Assembly (NCBI GenBank): GCA_004151065.3
Contig: NWUY0300028782.1
Location: 10,510 to 31,596, forward strand
DNA from: Larix sibirica
Taxonomy: Eukaryota; Streptophyta; Pinopsida; Pinales; Pinaceae
Length of the DNA: 21,087 nt
Direction of reading: 5' to 3'
Shown here: positions 1 through 8,906 of the stretch, piece by piece
Position numbering within the stretch: the first letter of the stretch is position 1
How the letters are laid out: each line of letters begins with the position of its first letter
Translations under genes and position numbers: made by a program
Notes under the pieces: generated by a model
Told to the model about the DNA's origin: nothing
Databases searched by the model: none
What the model saw: only the letters and a program-made list of their open reading frames with translations

Positions 1-115
1 GAAGGGCATGTGTATGACCATGGAACCCTTGATATAACCTCGGTGAATTCTTCTTGAAGGGCATGTGTATGACCATGGAACCCTTGATATAACCTTAGTA
101 AAATTTAATTAAAAT
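1..115 (+). repeat. 55-bp tandem repeat, two copies
   Basis: The unit starts GAAGGGCATGTGTATGACCA and restarts exactly 55 bases later at position 56. The second copy fades into the AT-rich part of LTR-A near 100. The same unit occurs in arrays at 438-602 and 12788-12935, always followed by the same AT-rich LTR sequence, so it is an internal part of the LTR. Confidence 0.85.
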
Positions 116-225
116 ATAGAACTTATAAAATATAAATGAGAAAAATAATATAGAAAATTATAAATAATAAATCAATAAAAAATGTACATGCTAAGGATAA
201 ATAATAAATTAACTAGCAAAACCGC
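1..225 (+). mobile_element. LTR-A fragment (right-hand part of an LTR)
   Basis: This stretch begins with two copies of the 55-bp repeat and continues with an AT-rich segment (TATAAATGAGAAAAATAA, then a 'gtacatgctaaggataaa' motif). The same order of blocks occurs at 5973-6100 and 12940-13060, where it lies inside a complete LTR. Similarity stops at about 225. It is cut at the left by the window edge. The orientation is the same as the complete copy at 12079-13797. Homology is seen by eye; the exact right edge is uncertain. Confidence 0.6.
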
Positions 226-437
226 TTAACTTGTGGTTGGTTAACACCGATAAATCACAAGCTAAGTGCCATGAACAAGTTACTTGTTTTCCATGCGTAG
301 TTGCATGAACTACTTGTTATACATCCNTTTGGGTAAATAACTATTTTACTTCATAATTAATTAATTAATGCAACTTTTGCTTATTTGTAGTATTTATGTG
401 TTAGCATTTACAACATTTACAACATGATTCCAAATTG
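226..437. other. Unassigned spacer with a scaffold N
   Basis: No coding sequence or recognised repeat was found here. It contains a near-perfect 15-base palindrome (AACAAGTTACTTGTT, 274-288) and a lone N at 327. Sequence on the two sides of the N shows no continuity that I can detect, so the N is best read as a join between contigs. The two flanking 55-bp arrays may therefore come from different LTR copies. Confidence 0.5.
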
Positions 438-602
438 GAAGGGCATGTGTATGATCATGGCACCCTTGATAGAACCTTTGTTAATTATATTTGAAGGGCA
501 TGTGTATGACCCTGAAAACCTTGATAGAACGTTGGTGAATTCTATTTGAAGGGAATGTGTATGATCATGTCACCCTTGATAGAAGCTTGGTGAAATTAAA
601 TC
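438..602 (+). repeat. 55-bp tandem repeat, three copies
   Basis: Units start at 438, 493 and 548, giving a steady 55-base period. Each carries the core GAAGGG(C/A)ATGTGTATGA and a CTTGATAGAA block. The spacing and following sequence match the array at 12788. Confidence 0.85.
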
Positions 603-615
603 AAAATATAGAACT
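438..615 (+). mobile_element. LTR-A, left part of an interrupted copy
   Basis: The 55-bp array is followed by AAATTAAATCAAAATATAGA and then stops at 615. In the complete LTR-A (12079-13797) the same point continues directly into TATAAATGAG-type sequence. That continuation is found here only at 5973. The two pieces therefore flank an insertion of about 5.36 kb. The part of LTR-A before the array (equivalent to 12079-12787) is absent on the left. Confidence 0.6.
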
Positions 616-1459
616 TGTTAACACTCAAAACCCCCCAAACCCAAGAGGGGTACATAAAATTTCAAAATCTATGCAAAGGGGATGAGGACAGCCAGTGTAA
701 GCACCTGAGGGAAAAAAATATAGAGGTATAAGGATCCAAGATGAGCGAAAGAACCGAGTGTTGAGGACCAAGCACTAAGATAATAGGGACCAAGCACCCA
801 CACAAAAAGGGGTCAAGAGACTAATGACAGATACCAATAGTCTAAGCGTAAAGGTGCCAAAGCACTAACGAGCTAATCCTATGGAGATCGATAGATTGAC
901 AGTGTGAAGAAATAACACATCATGAATATGCGAGGAGAATAAGATCACCTCGATGATTCATTGGCCTAAAATAGCTAGGATATGTGGATATTTGTGATTG
1001 GAAATGACTCTCTAAGATAACTTTGAAAACCACTCAGATCCCAAGCAGTTACCACCCTAGTTTACTGGGAAGCATTTTACGTGTAAGATCACGCAAGCAC
1101 ATACGGAAGCATTTGTGGTGGATAGGATAAACAAGAGCAGGAATCCATGTGGGATAGTTAGTGAATGACATGTATTAGGTGGTCCTAGATGATGTCATAT
1201 GTCATCCCAAAATCATCTAATAGCTTCACGTGAGCGAGCAAGAAAAATTCAAATTTATGAACCATTAAAGGGAAATATATTCAATATGTTGGTTCATTCT
1301 GCTCATCGAAAAAGAAGGGGAGAACACATATGCCAATTCTACAAAAAAATGCCCACAACTCAGCACTGGAAATCGTTCAACAGTAAAATTTTACCCACCA
1401 GGTAATCTTGTTTCACCTCTGTTTGTTTTCACTTTAACTTTTAATAGTAATTTTCAAAT
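616..1459. other. 5' non-coding part of the insertion
   Basis: No supported coding sequence. It is less AT-rich than its flanks and begins with a C/G-run segment (CCCCCCAAACCCAAGAGGGG). It contains a CACGTG hexamer at 1227-1232 and a CAG/GTAATC splice-donor-like site near 1401. It precedes the first ATG of the long broken frame at 1460, so it may hold that frame's promoter and leader. This role is an inference from position. Confidence 0.3.
1227..1232. promoter_or_regulatory. G-box-like CACGTG hexamer
   Basis: A perfect CACGTG lies about 230 bp before the ATG at 1460. In plants this hexamer is a known binding site for bZIP and bHLH factors. One hexamer can occur by chance, so this is only a candidate. 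Confidence 0.2.
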
Positions 1460-2226
1460 ATGGCCACCTCATCTAAAGAGAAGACCCAAAAACCCATGAT
1501 CTTAGGTGAAGAGCACCTGTATGACCATGATGTTGAGGACTTCGACAAAACCATGACCACATCCAACCTACATAGCATTATCCTTAAATATAAATCCAAC
1601 TTTGTTGCAAAACAAGACTCATTCTGCCTATGGGAAACAAGATTAGCCCGTGTACTATGTCCTCAAACCATGCCTTTCCCATACTTTGTTAGTTGGTGCT
1701 CCATCTAATACTCCTATGATAAATGAGTTATCTTGTCTCTGGACCAATCCAGAAGCCTGTGCATCATATCCACAGATGCCCTAGCCAAAATACTATGTTT
1801 CCCAGACTCTCAAGCCCCATAGATTCTTGACAAAGAATTCATACCTTCATTTGATAAAAAATTGAAACCCATGGAAAGAAATAGTATCCTAGATCAATAT
1901 ATGAAAGAAGGTGCCCCTGTCCTAACCGGTCCACCTCCATATGCAATTGTCGATTTCTCAGATAAATCAAAAGCAGACATAGCCCTAATTTGTATAATAT
2001 TGGGATAGGACGATGAAAAAAGTGTAGATGAAGCGATCCTAGGGTTCTTATCCCTCCTGAATCCATCAGAAGGGGTCATGCCCCCTATATTTGACCTTTT
2101 CAATCACTTTTCTAAGAAAATCCACAACCAACTAGTAGAATTCCCTACTCTAGAGAGATTTAGATACCCATTATTTCTATTTTTTATGCTTCTATATCAC
2201 AAATTTGAACATTTTAAAGGATAGAG

Positions 2227-2751
2227 ATGAAAGTTAGAGACCAAGAAAGAAGGAAACTTATTTTCTACACATGGACATATCTGGTCCTCAGGAAGCCAGG
2301 GAATCAAAATTTTCAAGGACTTACAAACAAGGTTATGACAGTAGAAAAGTCCTCGTTGCATGATGCATCTCCCCCTCGAGTGTTCCCTAAATATAAAGAG
2401 ATTTTGCAGCTAAGTCCTGATACTAGAGTTGGGGATTGGTTTTTGTATGAAGAATATATTTTATTGAGGGTATTTGGATTCGAAGAGGATCCTTACAAGC
2501 TACATGTTTTCCTCACCCTAAGGGTGTTCGTATTGGAGTATGTCAGACATAGATTTATCTTTGATCAAGTTCACTTCGTGAAGTATAAGCATCCCAACAC
2601 TTTCAGGCTACCAAAAGATGTAGGACCTTTCTTGGTAAAGACCAGAAGTTCCCTCTCTAGCATGGAAAATATATTGACACAATTGAATCTGGAGAAAATG
2701 GGAAAATGGCCCTATGATGCTCATCAGGTCATTTCCAGAAAAAAGGATTGA
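2227..2751 (+). pseudogene. Longest unbroken block of the unknown ORF (174 codons)
   Basis: This is the best-preserved part of the broken gene. It is rich in aromatic and hydrophobic residues (GDWFLYEEYILLRVFGFEED, then LTLRVFVLEYVRHRF, later DVGPFLVKTRSSL). The composition suggests a folded domain and not low-complexity sequence. Upstream sequence in frame 2 (1460-2221) and downstream sequence in frame 2 (2747-2854, with DWEKVAKLITWEQVQSILG) read as its continuation. The ATG at 2227 is probably internal to the original protein. No catalytic motif or family was recognised. Confidence 0.5.
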
Positions 2752-3175
2752 AAATAAAAATTCAACTCACACATGTGTGCCTCGTCCTGACTGGGAGAAA
2801 GTGGCAAAATTAATTACTTGGGAGCAAGTTCAATCTATTCTTGGAAATTATGCATAGTAGACCCCACAGAATCACAAAAAGGGGATAAGAGGATAGTTGA
2901 AGAAGCCAGTACAAAAACATGGATGTAGATGAAACCGAGGAGCAACCACCAAGCAAGAAAGTTAGGCTTGAATCTGAAAAAGAGGGAGAACATGCCATAT
3001 TTGAACATGAGGATTTGTCAAGTGAAGTGGAGGAGTTACTAGAGAAATCTCCAGCAAGTAAAAATTTTCCACCTATCATTACAAGGTACTACCTTTCATT
3101 GGTGCTTCCTACACCTCAAATGCAATAAGGGTCATCTTTTGTAGGCCTATCCCAAGTATAGCCAAACTTGCATAC

Positions 3176-4402
3176 TAAGAATATAGGTATAAGACAACAG
3201 AGTACACATACAATTAAATATTTCAAGAATAGGATAGATCCACGAGCAAAGATATTACTAACTATGGTAGATCATCAAAAAATACCCTCAAAATGTCCAT
3301 CCTGGAGCCAAAATTCCCAGTTTCCCAATAATTTGATGATTGGAAGGAAGATGAGTACACTGTACACTTTGGGAAGTGTGCCCCCCTTGACAGGGTTTAT
3401 TTCTATAGGCGGGGAAATGATATGTTGTGCAAGGATGTGTTTCACTCCTCAGTTAATGAAAAGAAGTTAATAATGACATTGCAAAAATATGACAATCTAT
3501 TGAAAGTAGAGAAAACAAGTATTAAAGCCAAGTAGATTACTATCAAGAAGCTGGAAGGTAAAATAGTCTCCATGGGGGTAAATCCAATTGAGACCTCTCA
3601 TGCCAAATCTCTCTTACAACAAAAGGATAATGATATTTCCCATCTAAACAAGAAGTTGAAAATCCATGAAACAGATCCTGTTCAGACTCCAAAATTGTTA
3701 AAGATGTAGGAGGAAAAGGATAAAATTAATGACAACATGAAATTTTACAAGTCCCAAACGAAAGAGTACATGAAGAAAGTGGATGAATTGGAGTTACAAA
3801 TTTCAGCCATGAAATTAAAACAAACATCTTTTTTCACTTAGTTAGCTCCCCAAGTAGCATCCCCAATAGCTCAAGAGACCACTCAGCCAACAGGGGAAGC
3901 GGAGCAAGCTACAAAAGAGAAAGACAAGCGGACCTCAGCAGGACATATAGCTGAAGCCATGGATAAATAAGTTCCACCTGAACATACTAATAAGAGGGAC
4001 ATCAAGATAAAAGAGCTTGAATATGAGGTGAATGAAAATGATGAACTTGTTGAGGATTTGGATCATGAAAGATATGAGTTAAAGAAGGAAGTACACAAGC
4101 TGGGAATAGAGTTGCAAGGAGAAGAGATTTTAAAGGAATCCAAAACATTGTTATGGGGTAAAATAGTAGGAGAAATTATTAAACATTGGGATCATTTTGA
4201 GACAATACAAGATTAACTGGAGCTATCCACTAGTGCTAAAAATGAGGTGAAAAGAATAGAAAAGGCACTTGAATATAAACCTAAAATTGCAAGGGAAGCA
4301 ATCAATTTTCTAGACAGTAGAAGTAAAAGGTAGCTAGATGAATTGTAGATTACTAATAGAACACAATTAATAAAGTTGGCCAATCAAGTTATAGGAAAGA
4401 AA
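3176..4402 (+). pseudogene. Coiled-coil segment of the unknown ORF, eleven TAA/TAG stops and no TGA
   Basis: Frame 2 reads as one continuous charged protein, starting with an aromatic segment (FDDWKEDEYTVHFGKC at 3332-3379) and passing into heptad-like sequence rich in K, E, L and Q. In-frame stops lie at 3176, 3215, 3230, 3329, 3533, 3707, 3839, 3968, 4214, 4331 and 4346: five TAA and six TAG, with no TGA. Each sits where glutamine suits the helix, for example between K-M and E-E-K-D at 3707. The frame shifts near 4405 into the block ending at 4605. A structural or oligomerising role would be typical for such a region, but function is unknown. Confidence 0.5.
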
Positions 4403-5261
4403 ATTTGCTAAATAGAGCCCAAAATAGAATAAAGGCCTTGACATTAGAAATTTCATCTTTTAACAGCTTATTTAAGGACGATGTGGAAAAAGGACTGCCA
4501 CATTTATTGGATAGAAATGGAGATTTGTATCAGAAAGAAACATATCAAGACTTTTTGAAGCAAAAGAAAAATGAGAAAAGAGTTTTTGAGGACTTGTATG
4601 GTTAGCTAGAGGGAGATGAGGTGGTAAAGTGCTTGACTGTAGAATTTGAAATGTGGATCAATCTGAAAAATCAGTTAAAATAATTGTCACCCATGTCCTA
4701 TGAGAAGTACACAAATGTTGAATTATATTTAGACACCCTATGTACTCAAAATTATCCTATGGGAAATGAATGGAATCAAGTGCCAAAGTATCATAAAATT
4801 TTTATACCTAAAGTAATTCAACTTATACTAGTTGGGAAGCCATCAGGGTACCCAAATTTGTAGATTGGGTAGATATCTGGTCAACAAATTGGGCAGCTAG
4901 CAGGGTATCCAAGTGTGCTAAGGAGTCATCTATTAGGGAATGCGTGCAACTATCCAAATGACAAGTCAACTATTAGGGAATCCATCTATCTAAACAATGC
5001 TCCAACTATCAAAACAACCAATTGTATCGATGGGAAGACCAATAGTTGGGAGGTCACCTTAGCCAAAATCCACTAAAAGGGGCTTGAATAGGAAGAGGTA
5101 AAGAAAAAAAGGTGGTTAGACGAGTCTAACTAAAGTCTCAACAAAATGACAGTGATAAAGTGAAGACTGTTGACAAGGTTGTTAGAGTAAACAGAAATTG
5201 GTTAGCACTTCCTCCCCTATATAGGAAAAATCCGAGCTCAGAAAATAGGTTGGTAGTTTAA

Positions 5262-5972
5262 ATTGAGAGGGCCTTTGAGGGAGCTGCTAAGTTGATTTGT
5301 GGACTAATTTTATATAGAGGAGTTTGAGTCTGGAGATTAAGACTTTGATAAAAAATTTCAATGTATTCTCCTCTATAATTCCATATTTGATCTATATATG
5401 TGTAAACTTTCTTGAGATAATAAAATCTTTGAGCGGCAGCTTTGCATCCCATTTGTATCAGTGATATAGATGTATGCTAAGTAGTATGATAGAAATAGAT
5501 ATTTCATTTGATATGACCTCTTTTATTTCATCGATGTTCATGTGATAAATAGTAATTGAAGGTTTCATTTACTATTTAATGTGTGTATGTCAATATTGCC
5601 ATTGATTCTGCAAGATATCAAGACTAATTTGCATTTTGTTTAAACTATTGAATTCTTTTCAAGCTCAATACGTTTACTTCCACCCTGAATGTATGAGATT
5701 TCTCCTGAAGGAACCTTATACACTTCTTCTTTTGTTCCATATTCTATATTTACCATCATTTACACCTCAAATCTAAATACACACCATTAAATTCCCCTGG
5801 AAACAAAACCTCATACATATGTTAGCCCAATACTTCCATTCCTTCAAATATTTTCTTCAAAAATTCAAAATACATCATGCTGCAAAAGATTAAGCTCTAA
5901 ATCTCTAATAATTGAGCCCTATCGTACCCTGGTATGTCCTAATTTCAACCTAGAACATCTCAAGGGTTAACA
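5262..5972. other. 3' non-coding part of the insertion
   Basis: No supported ORF. It follows the apparent natural stop of the long frame and contains a poly(A)-signal-like AATAAA at 5419. The rest is AT-rich with no recognised repeat. It ends with CAAGGGTTAACA at the junction back into LTR-A. No copy of the left end (616-1190) was seen here, which argues against an LTR pair bounding the insertion. Confidence 0.4.
5419..5424 (+). terminator. Candidate poly(A) signal AATAAA
   Basis: AATAAA lies about 160 bp after the stop at 5259-5261, a normal spacing for a plant 3' UTR. A T-rich and TATATATGTGTA tract lies just upstream, resembling a plant far-upstream element. AATAAA is common by chance in AT-rich DNA. 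Confidence 0.3.
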
Positions 5973-6610
5973 TAAATAAATATAAATGAGAAAAATAATT
6001 TAGAAAATGATAAATAATAAATTAATAAAGCATATACATGCTAAGAATAAATAATAATTAATTATATGCATGCCAATAATAAATAATAAATAAATTTAAA
6101 ATAAGAACATGTGCATAACAAAGGCAAGCAATTAGTTAAAGAGAAGATCAATTAAAGGAATACTAAGACTCAAGTGCGCACACACATGTAGGAAAATAAT
6201 ATTCAAGTGCACACACACATGAACATGCAATAGAAGTCTAAGAAACTCTATAAAACAAAGCCAAGGAGATGAGTGAGGATCATCTTTTGGATCTTGGATC
6301 TTTTATCTTTTCCTCTTACACGATGGTTGAGGATTGTTAAAATTACAGTATTGTTGGAGAGTTTGGTCCTTAAAAGCGGTTGAGGTTGGAAAGATCGAAA
6401 GCGGAATGCTCCACTTCCAATCGTGTTGATATAGTTCTTCTTCCATGCAACCTCATTGTAGCTCGGGGGTACCTGGGTGAGAAGAATAAAAATTTGGGAG
6501 TGTGTAGGGTGGTCAATTGATGGACAAAGCGATTGGAAATCCAGTTGGAACTACGACGAGGTGTGTGGCACGGGACGAGGGCTACGAAACCCCACATTGA
6601 TCGACAACAC
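5973..6610 (+). mobile_element. LTR-A, right part of the interrupted copy
   Basis: This segment runs parallel to 12960-13640: the same AT-rich block, the twice-repeated CTCAAGTGCRCACACACATG motif, the GATGAGTGAGGATCATCTTT block and the ATGCTCCACTTCCAAT block follow in the same order. By eye the two copies differ at many sites, so they are not recent twins. Similarity fades from about 6560 and I lose it by 6610. The last 150 bp of the complete LTR are not recognisable here, so the 3' end is truncated or strongly diverged. No primer-binding site follows. Confidence 0.7.
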
Positions 6611-7293
6611 AAGATCTAGGTCAATCTCAATTGTTGCAAATTTCTATTTGAAAAATATTTCAATTGTTATTTAGTGGAAGGAATGGAAATATTTAACGAA
6701 TGTTATAAAATGTATGCAAGAATCTAGATGTTTATGAGCGAAATTAAATCTTTTCTTATTATGCATCTAAATGAGTTATTTTGTACAATTTGGGTCCCTA
6801 AAATCAACACACACACACACACACACACATAATTGCATCATTACTATGGATTTGATTGTAAATATCAAAGGATTCATCACAAATATTATCTAGTTCAATG
6901 GAAGAAAATTCGGCTATGTGTCTAAAACTATTGGTGTCCTCTAAATAGAAGTAACCTTATTTGATGAAGCTTAACCCCATTTGAAAGGGTACATTGAAAC
7001 TACCTTTCGACCATAGTTGAGAGCCTTTGTTAGCTTACCAACACATTCAAGTGTAATTCAAATCTTATAACATCTCAGAATTACACATTAATATGTCTAT
7101 CAGATTGAACCATGGCGTATTCATTTAGTGAAACTATTCCATAACTTAGTGGGATATTAAAGAATACCCCTAATTTCACTAGATATGGATAAATAAATAC
7201 CTACCAAAATCCTTTTTTGAACCCCCCTCCCAATACATATTTCCAATTAAAAAAACCTTGTTTTGACTATATATCTCGTATTTTTACTGAATA
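6611..7293. other. Non-coding stretch with no recognised feature apart from a microsatellite
   Basis: AT-rich sequence with stops in all frames. It holds the (AC)n tract at 6807-6828. No LTR ends, primer-binding site or protein similarity were seen. Confidence 0.5.
6807..6828. repeat. (AC)11 microsatellite
   Basis: Eleven uninterrupted AC dinucleotides lie within AT-rich non-coding sequence. This is a simple repeat likely to vary in length between individuals. Confidence 0.95.
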
Positions 7294-7478
7294 CCCATTT
7301 TTATACCACCAATACCTATAAACCCCCCATACCCTACATCCCCCAATATCTACAATATATTGACCTTTTTTTCATAATTTAAAATCCCATTTGTATACCA
7401 CCAATACCTATAAACCCCCCATACCCTACATCCCCCAATATTTACAATATATTGACCTTGTTTTGCACAATTTAAAAC
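7294..7478. repeat. 92-bp direct tandem duplication
   Basis: Copy 1 (7294-7385) and copy 2 (7386-7478) both begin CCCATTT and share the ATACCACCAATACCTATAAA and CCCCCCATACCCTACATCCC blocks. They differ at only a few bases, so the duplication is younger than most decay in the window. No coding role is visible. The unit is C-rich on this strand compared with its surroundings. Confidence 0.9.
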
Positions 7479-8372
7479 TTTGCATTTATGAATGAATGCG
7501 ATAATCAACAAGGTGAATCCCCCATGGGTAAAACAACTCCCTCCAAATATTAAAGGGATTCGCAATAAAATTGGAAAGAAGCCTCAAACCTACCTGCATA
7601 TAGAAACCCATAAATAACTAAAATAATTTAAATGTAGAGCAAAGGAAATATTCGAGCTGACCTAGGAGTACTATTTTACCTTAATCGAATCTGTGTAAGG
7701 TGGTTTTTGCCTTGTGGTAAAGGAAACAAATATGATGAAAAACCCCATCTCGACCTCACCAATCCACTCATGGGATTCATCTTCCTCTAACAATACCGTG
7801 CTCTTGAGATTTGTTGAGTTTTATAGCTCGGATAGGTACTTTTGTAGGCTAAGTGTCTACCTACATAAAGTTGTCCAAAGGGGGTCTTCTCTAGACATTA
7901 ACTTTATTATTATAAATTTAAAGCGGCTTCTAAATTTAATTATAAAGTGACTTAAGTTGTCTCAACTTGATATTAAGTCACATCTGCAGATCTCAAATGA
8001 TTAAGATTTAATTTTATCCCTTCATCATTTTAGAGAGCTAGGTTTAGGTCTTTTGGTCATTAAAAGATTATAAAAGGATTTCTAAGGAGGAGACTAGACA
8101 CACTTTTGTTCATTGCGAGAGATAATGACAGAGAGGAGAGAAGGAACTTGAGAGGCTGAAGGAGATAGAGATTCTCTTCAAGTATGGTAGGTTGAACCTC
8201 TTGGCAAGCTACAACGAATTGTACAGCATAGATTGTAGGCTATATAACAAGGAAAAGACAGGTCATACAGAAGGTTTGTAGGCCATACTACACGTGGGAA
8301 GGATGGGTAGGATGTAGAGGGAATATTTATAGGTTGTTCACAAGTCATACAATAGAAAAGAAGAGCCCAGTA
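7479..8372. other. Unassigned non-coding region, possibly LTR-like
   Basis: A 78-codon open stretch at 7714-7950 has no recognisable domain. Downstream, a TATA-like ATTATAAAAGG at 8067 is followed by a purine-rich leader (GAGAGATAATGACAGAGAGG) and GGTCATAC/AGTCATAC motifs. This arrangement resembles the promoter and R region of an LTR or of a small transcribed element. No matching second LTR or primer-binding site was seen, so the identity is open. Confidence 0.25.
8067..8077 (+). promoter_or_regulatory. TATA-box-like ATTATAAAAGG
   Basis: A good TATA-like sequence is followed about 30 bp later by a purine-rich tract that could be a transcript start. It lies in an unclassified non-coding region, so support is contextual only. 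Confidence 0.3.
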
Positions 8373-8508
8373 GGGTGGATTGAATTAAGCACTAGGAAGG
8401 AATGTAATTTTGGTGGCTCCTTAAAAAAATAAAATTGATGCTTCGTATATGATAGAGAGTGGGTGGATTGAATTAAGCACTGGGAAGGAATGTAATTTCG
8501 GTAACTCC
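8373..8508 (+). repeat. Duplicated 48-bp segment, each copy followed by an A-rich tail
   Basis: GGGTGGATTGAATTAAGCAC is present at 8373 and 8461. Each copy continues as a closely similar AAGGAATGTAATTTYGGTRR block ending in CTCCTT and then an A-rich tract (AAAAAAATAAAA, and a longer one to 8531). Two similar 3' ends with A tails side by side look like the end of a polyadenylated retroposon or an end that extended during insertion. The element's body is not identified. Confidence 0.65.
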
Positions 8509-8906
8509 TTTTTTCAAAAAGAAAAAAAAAACTATACTATATTAGAAAAGTATATGTATACTTTACAATCATTATAACAACTGAAGATCCATCTCTGATA
8601 ACTATTGTCCAATACAACATAAGAACATGAATGACAACTATGCACACATTACAACAATAAAGACTTCCACCTGAGATAAATACTATTTAGAACAACAAAC
8701 AAGCATGTATATACTGCCAACAAAAAGTCCAAAAAATAGCTCTCGGAAAAGACATGAATAGTATTTGATCCAACAATACTCCTAAGCGGTAATTTAGTAG
8801 ATTGAACCATATTATAAAGAAACAAGCAAATAAACTAAAGGTTACAGTCCTTAAAAAAATAAACCCGACTAGGAAACAACACCTATAGCCACTGACTCCA
8901 TTCCTC

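Larger units (their letters stand above)
1460..5261 (+). pseudogene. Broken large ORF, unknown protein with coiled-coil C-terminal half
   Basis: Reading through stops and at least five frame changes gives a protein-like sequence of about 1,260 codons: frame 2 from 1460, frame 1 from about 2225, frame 2 from 2747, frame 3 from about 2850, frame 2 from about 3176, frame 1 from about 4405, frame 3 from about 5090. It ends at a TAA at 5259-5261. The N-terminal third is globular in composition. An acidic stretch with a basic PPSKKVRLE motif at 2946-2972 could be a nuclear localisation signal. The next part is charged and heptad-like. The C-terminus is G/Q/N-rich, then basic. I do not recognise the family. 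An extra ORF of a plant retroelement (gag-like or accessory) or a decayed host gene are both possible. Most in-frame stops are TAA or TAG where glutamine would fit. Confidence 0.55.
616..5972 (+). mobile_element. 5.36-kb insertion splitting LTR-A; unclassified element
   Basis: The insertion is inferred because LTR-A sequence breaks at 615 and resumes at 5973. Its edges read TGTTAACACTC on the left and GGGTTAACA on the right. GTTAACA is present at both junctions. Because GTTAAC is its own reverse complement, it could be either a short terminal inverted repeat of the element or a target-site duplication. Inside are about 840 bp of non-coding sequence, one long broken reading frame (1460-5261) and about 710 bp of 3' sequence. 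I see no reverse transcriptase, integrase, transposase motif or internal LTR pair. It could be a non-autonomous retroelement, a DNA transposon that captured a gene, or a processed or segmental gene insertion. Confidence 0.5.

Noticed and set aside
1-602. CRISPR array from the regularly spaced repeats
   Set aside because: The 55-bp units are contiguous with no unique spacers and lie within a plant LTR.
1199-1405. 68-codon open stretch before the long broken ORF
   Set aside because: Basic, low-complexity translation with no domain; it lies in the leader and is not in register with the downstream protein.
1839-2103. Minus-strand open stretches opposite the unknown ORF
   Set aside because: They are mirror shadows of the plus-strand frame, which reads as a coherent protein.
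1460-5261. A nuclear genetic code with TAA/TAG read as glutamine
   Set aside because: Tempting because most internal stops fit glutamine, but TGA stops also occur in frame (for example 1724-1726, and in gag, protease and the right-hand ORF), every element also has frameshifts, and all are dead repeats. Decay explains the data.
616-5972. Helitron
   Set aside because: The ends lack the expected 5' TC and 3' CTRR with a hairpin, and no Rep/helicase motif is seen.
7714-7950. 78-codon plus-strand open stretch
   Set aside because: No recognised motif, short, AT-rich ending, and no neighbouring coding remnants.
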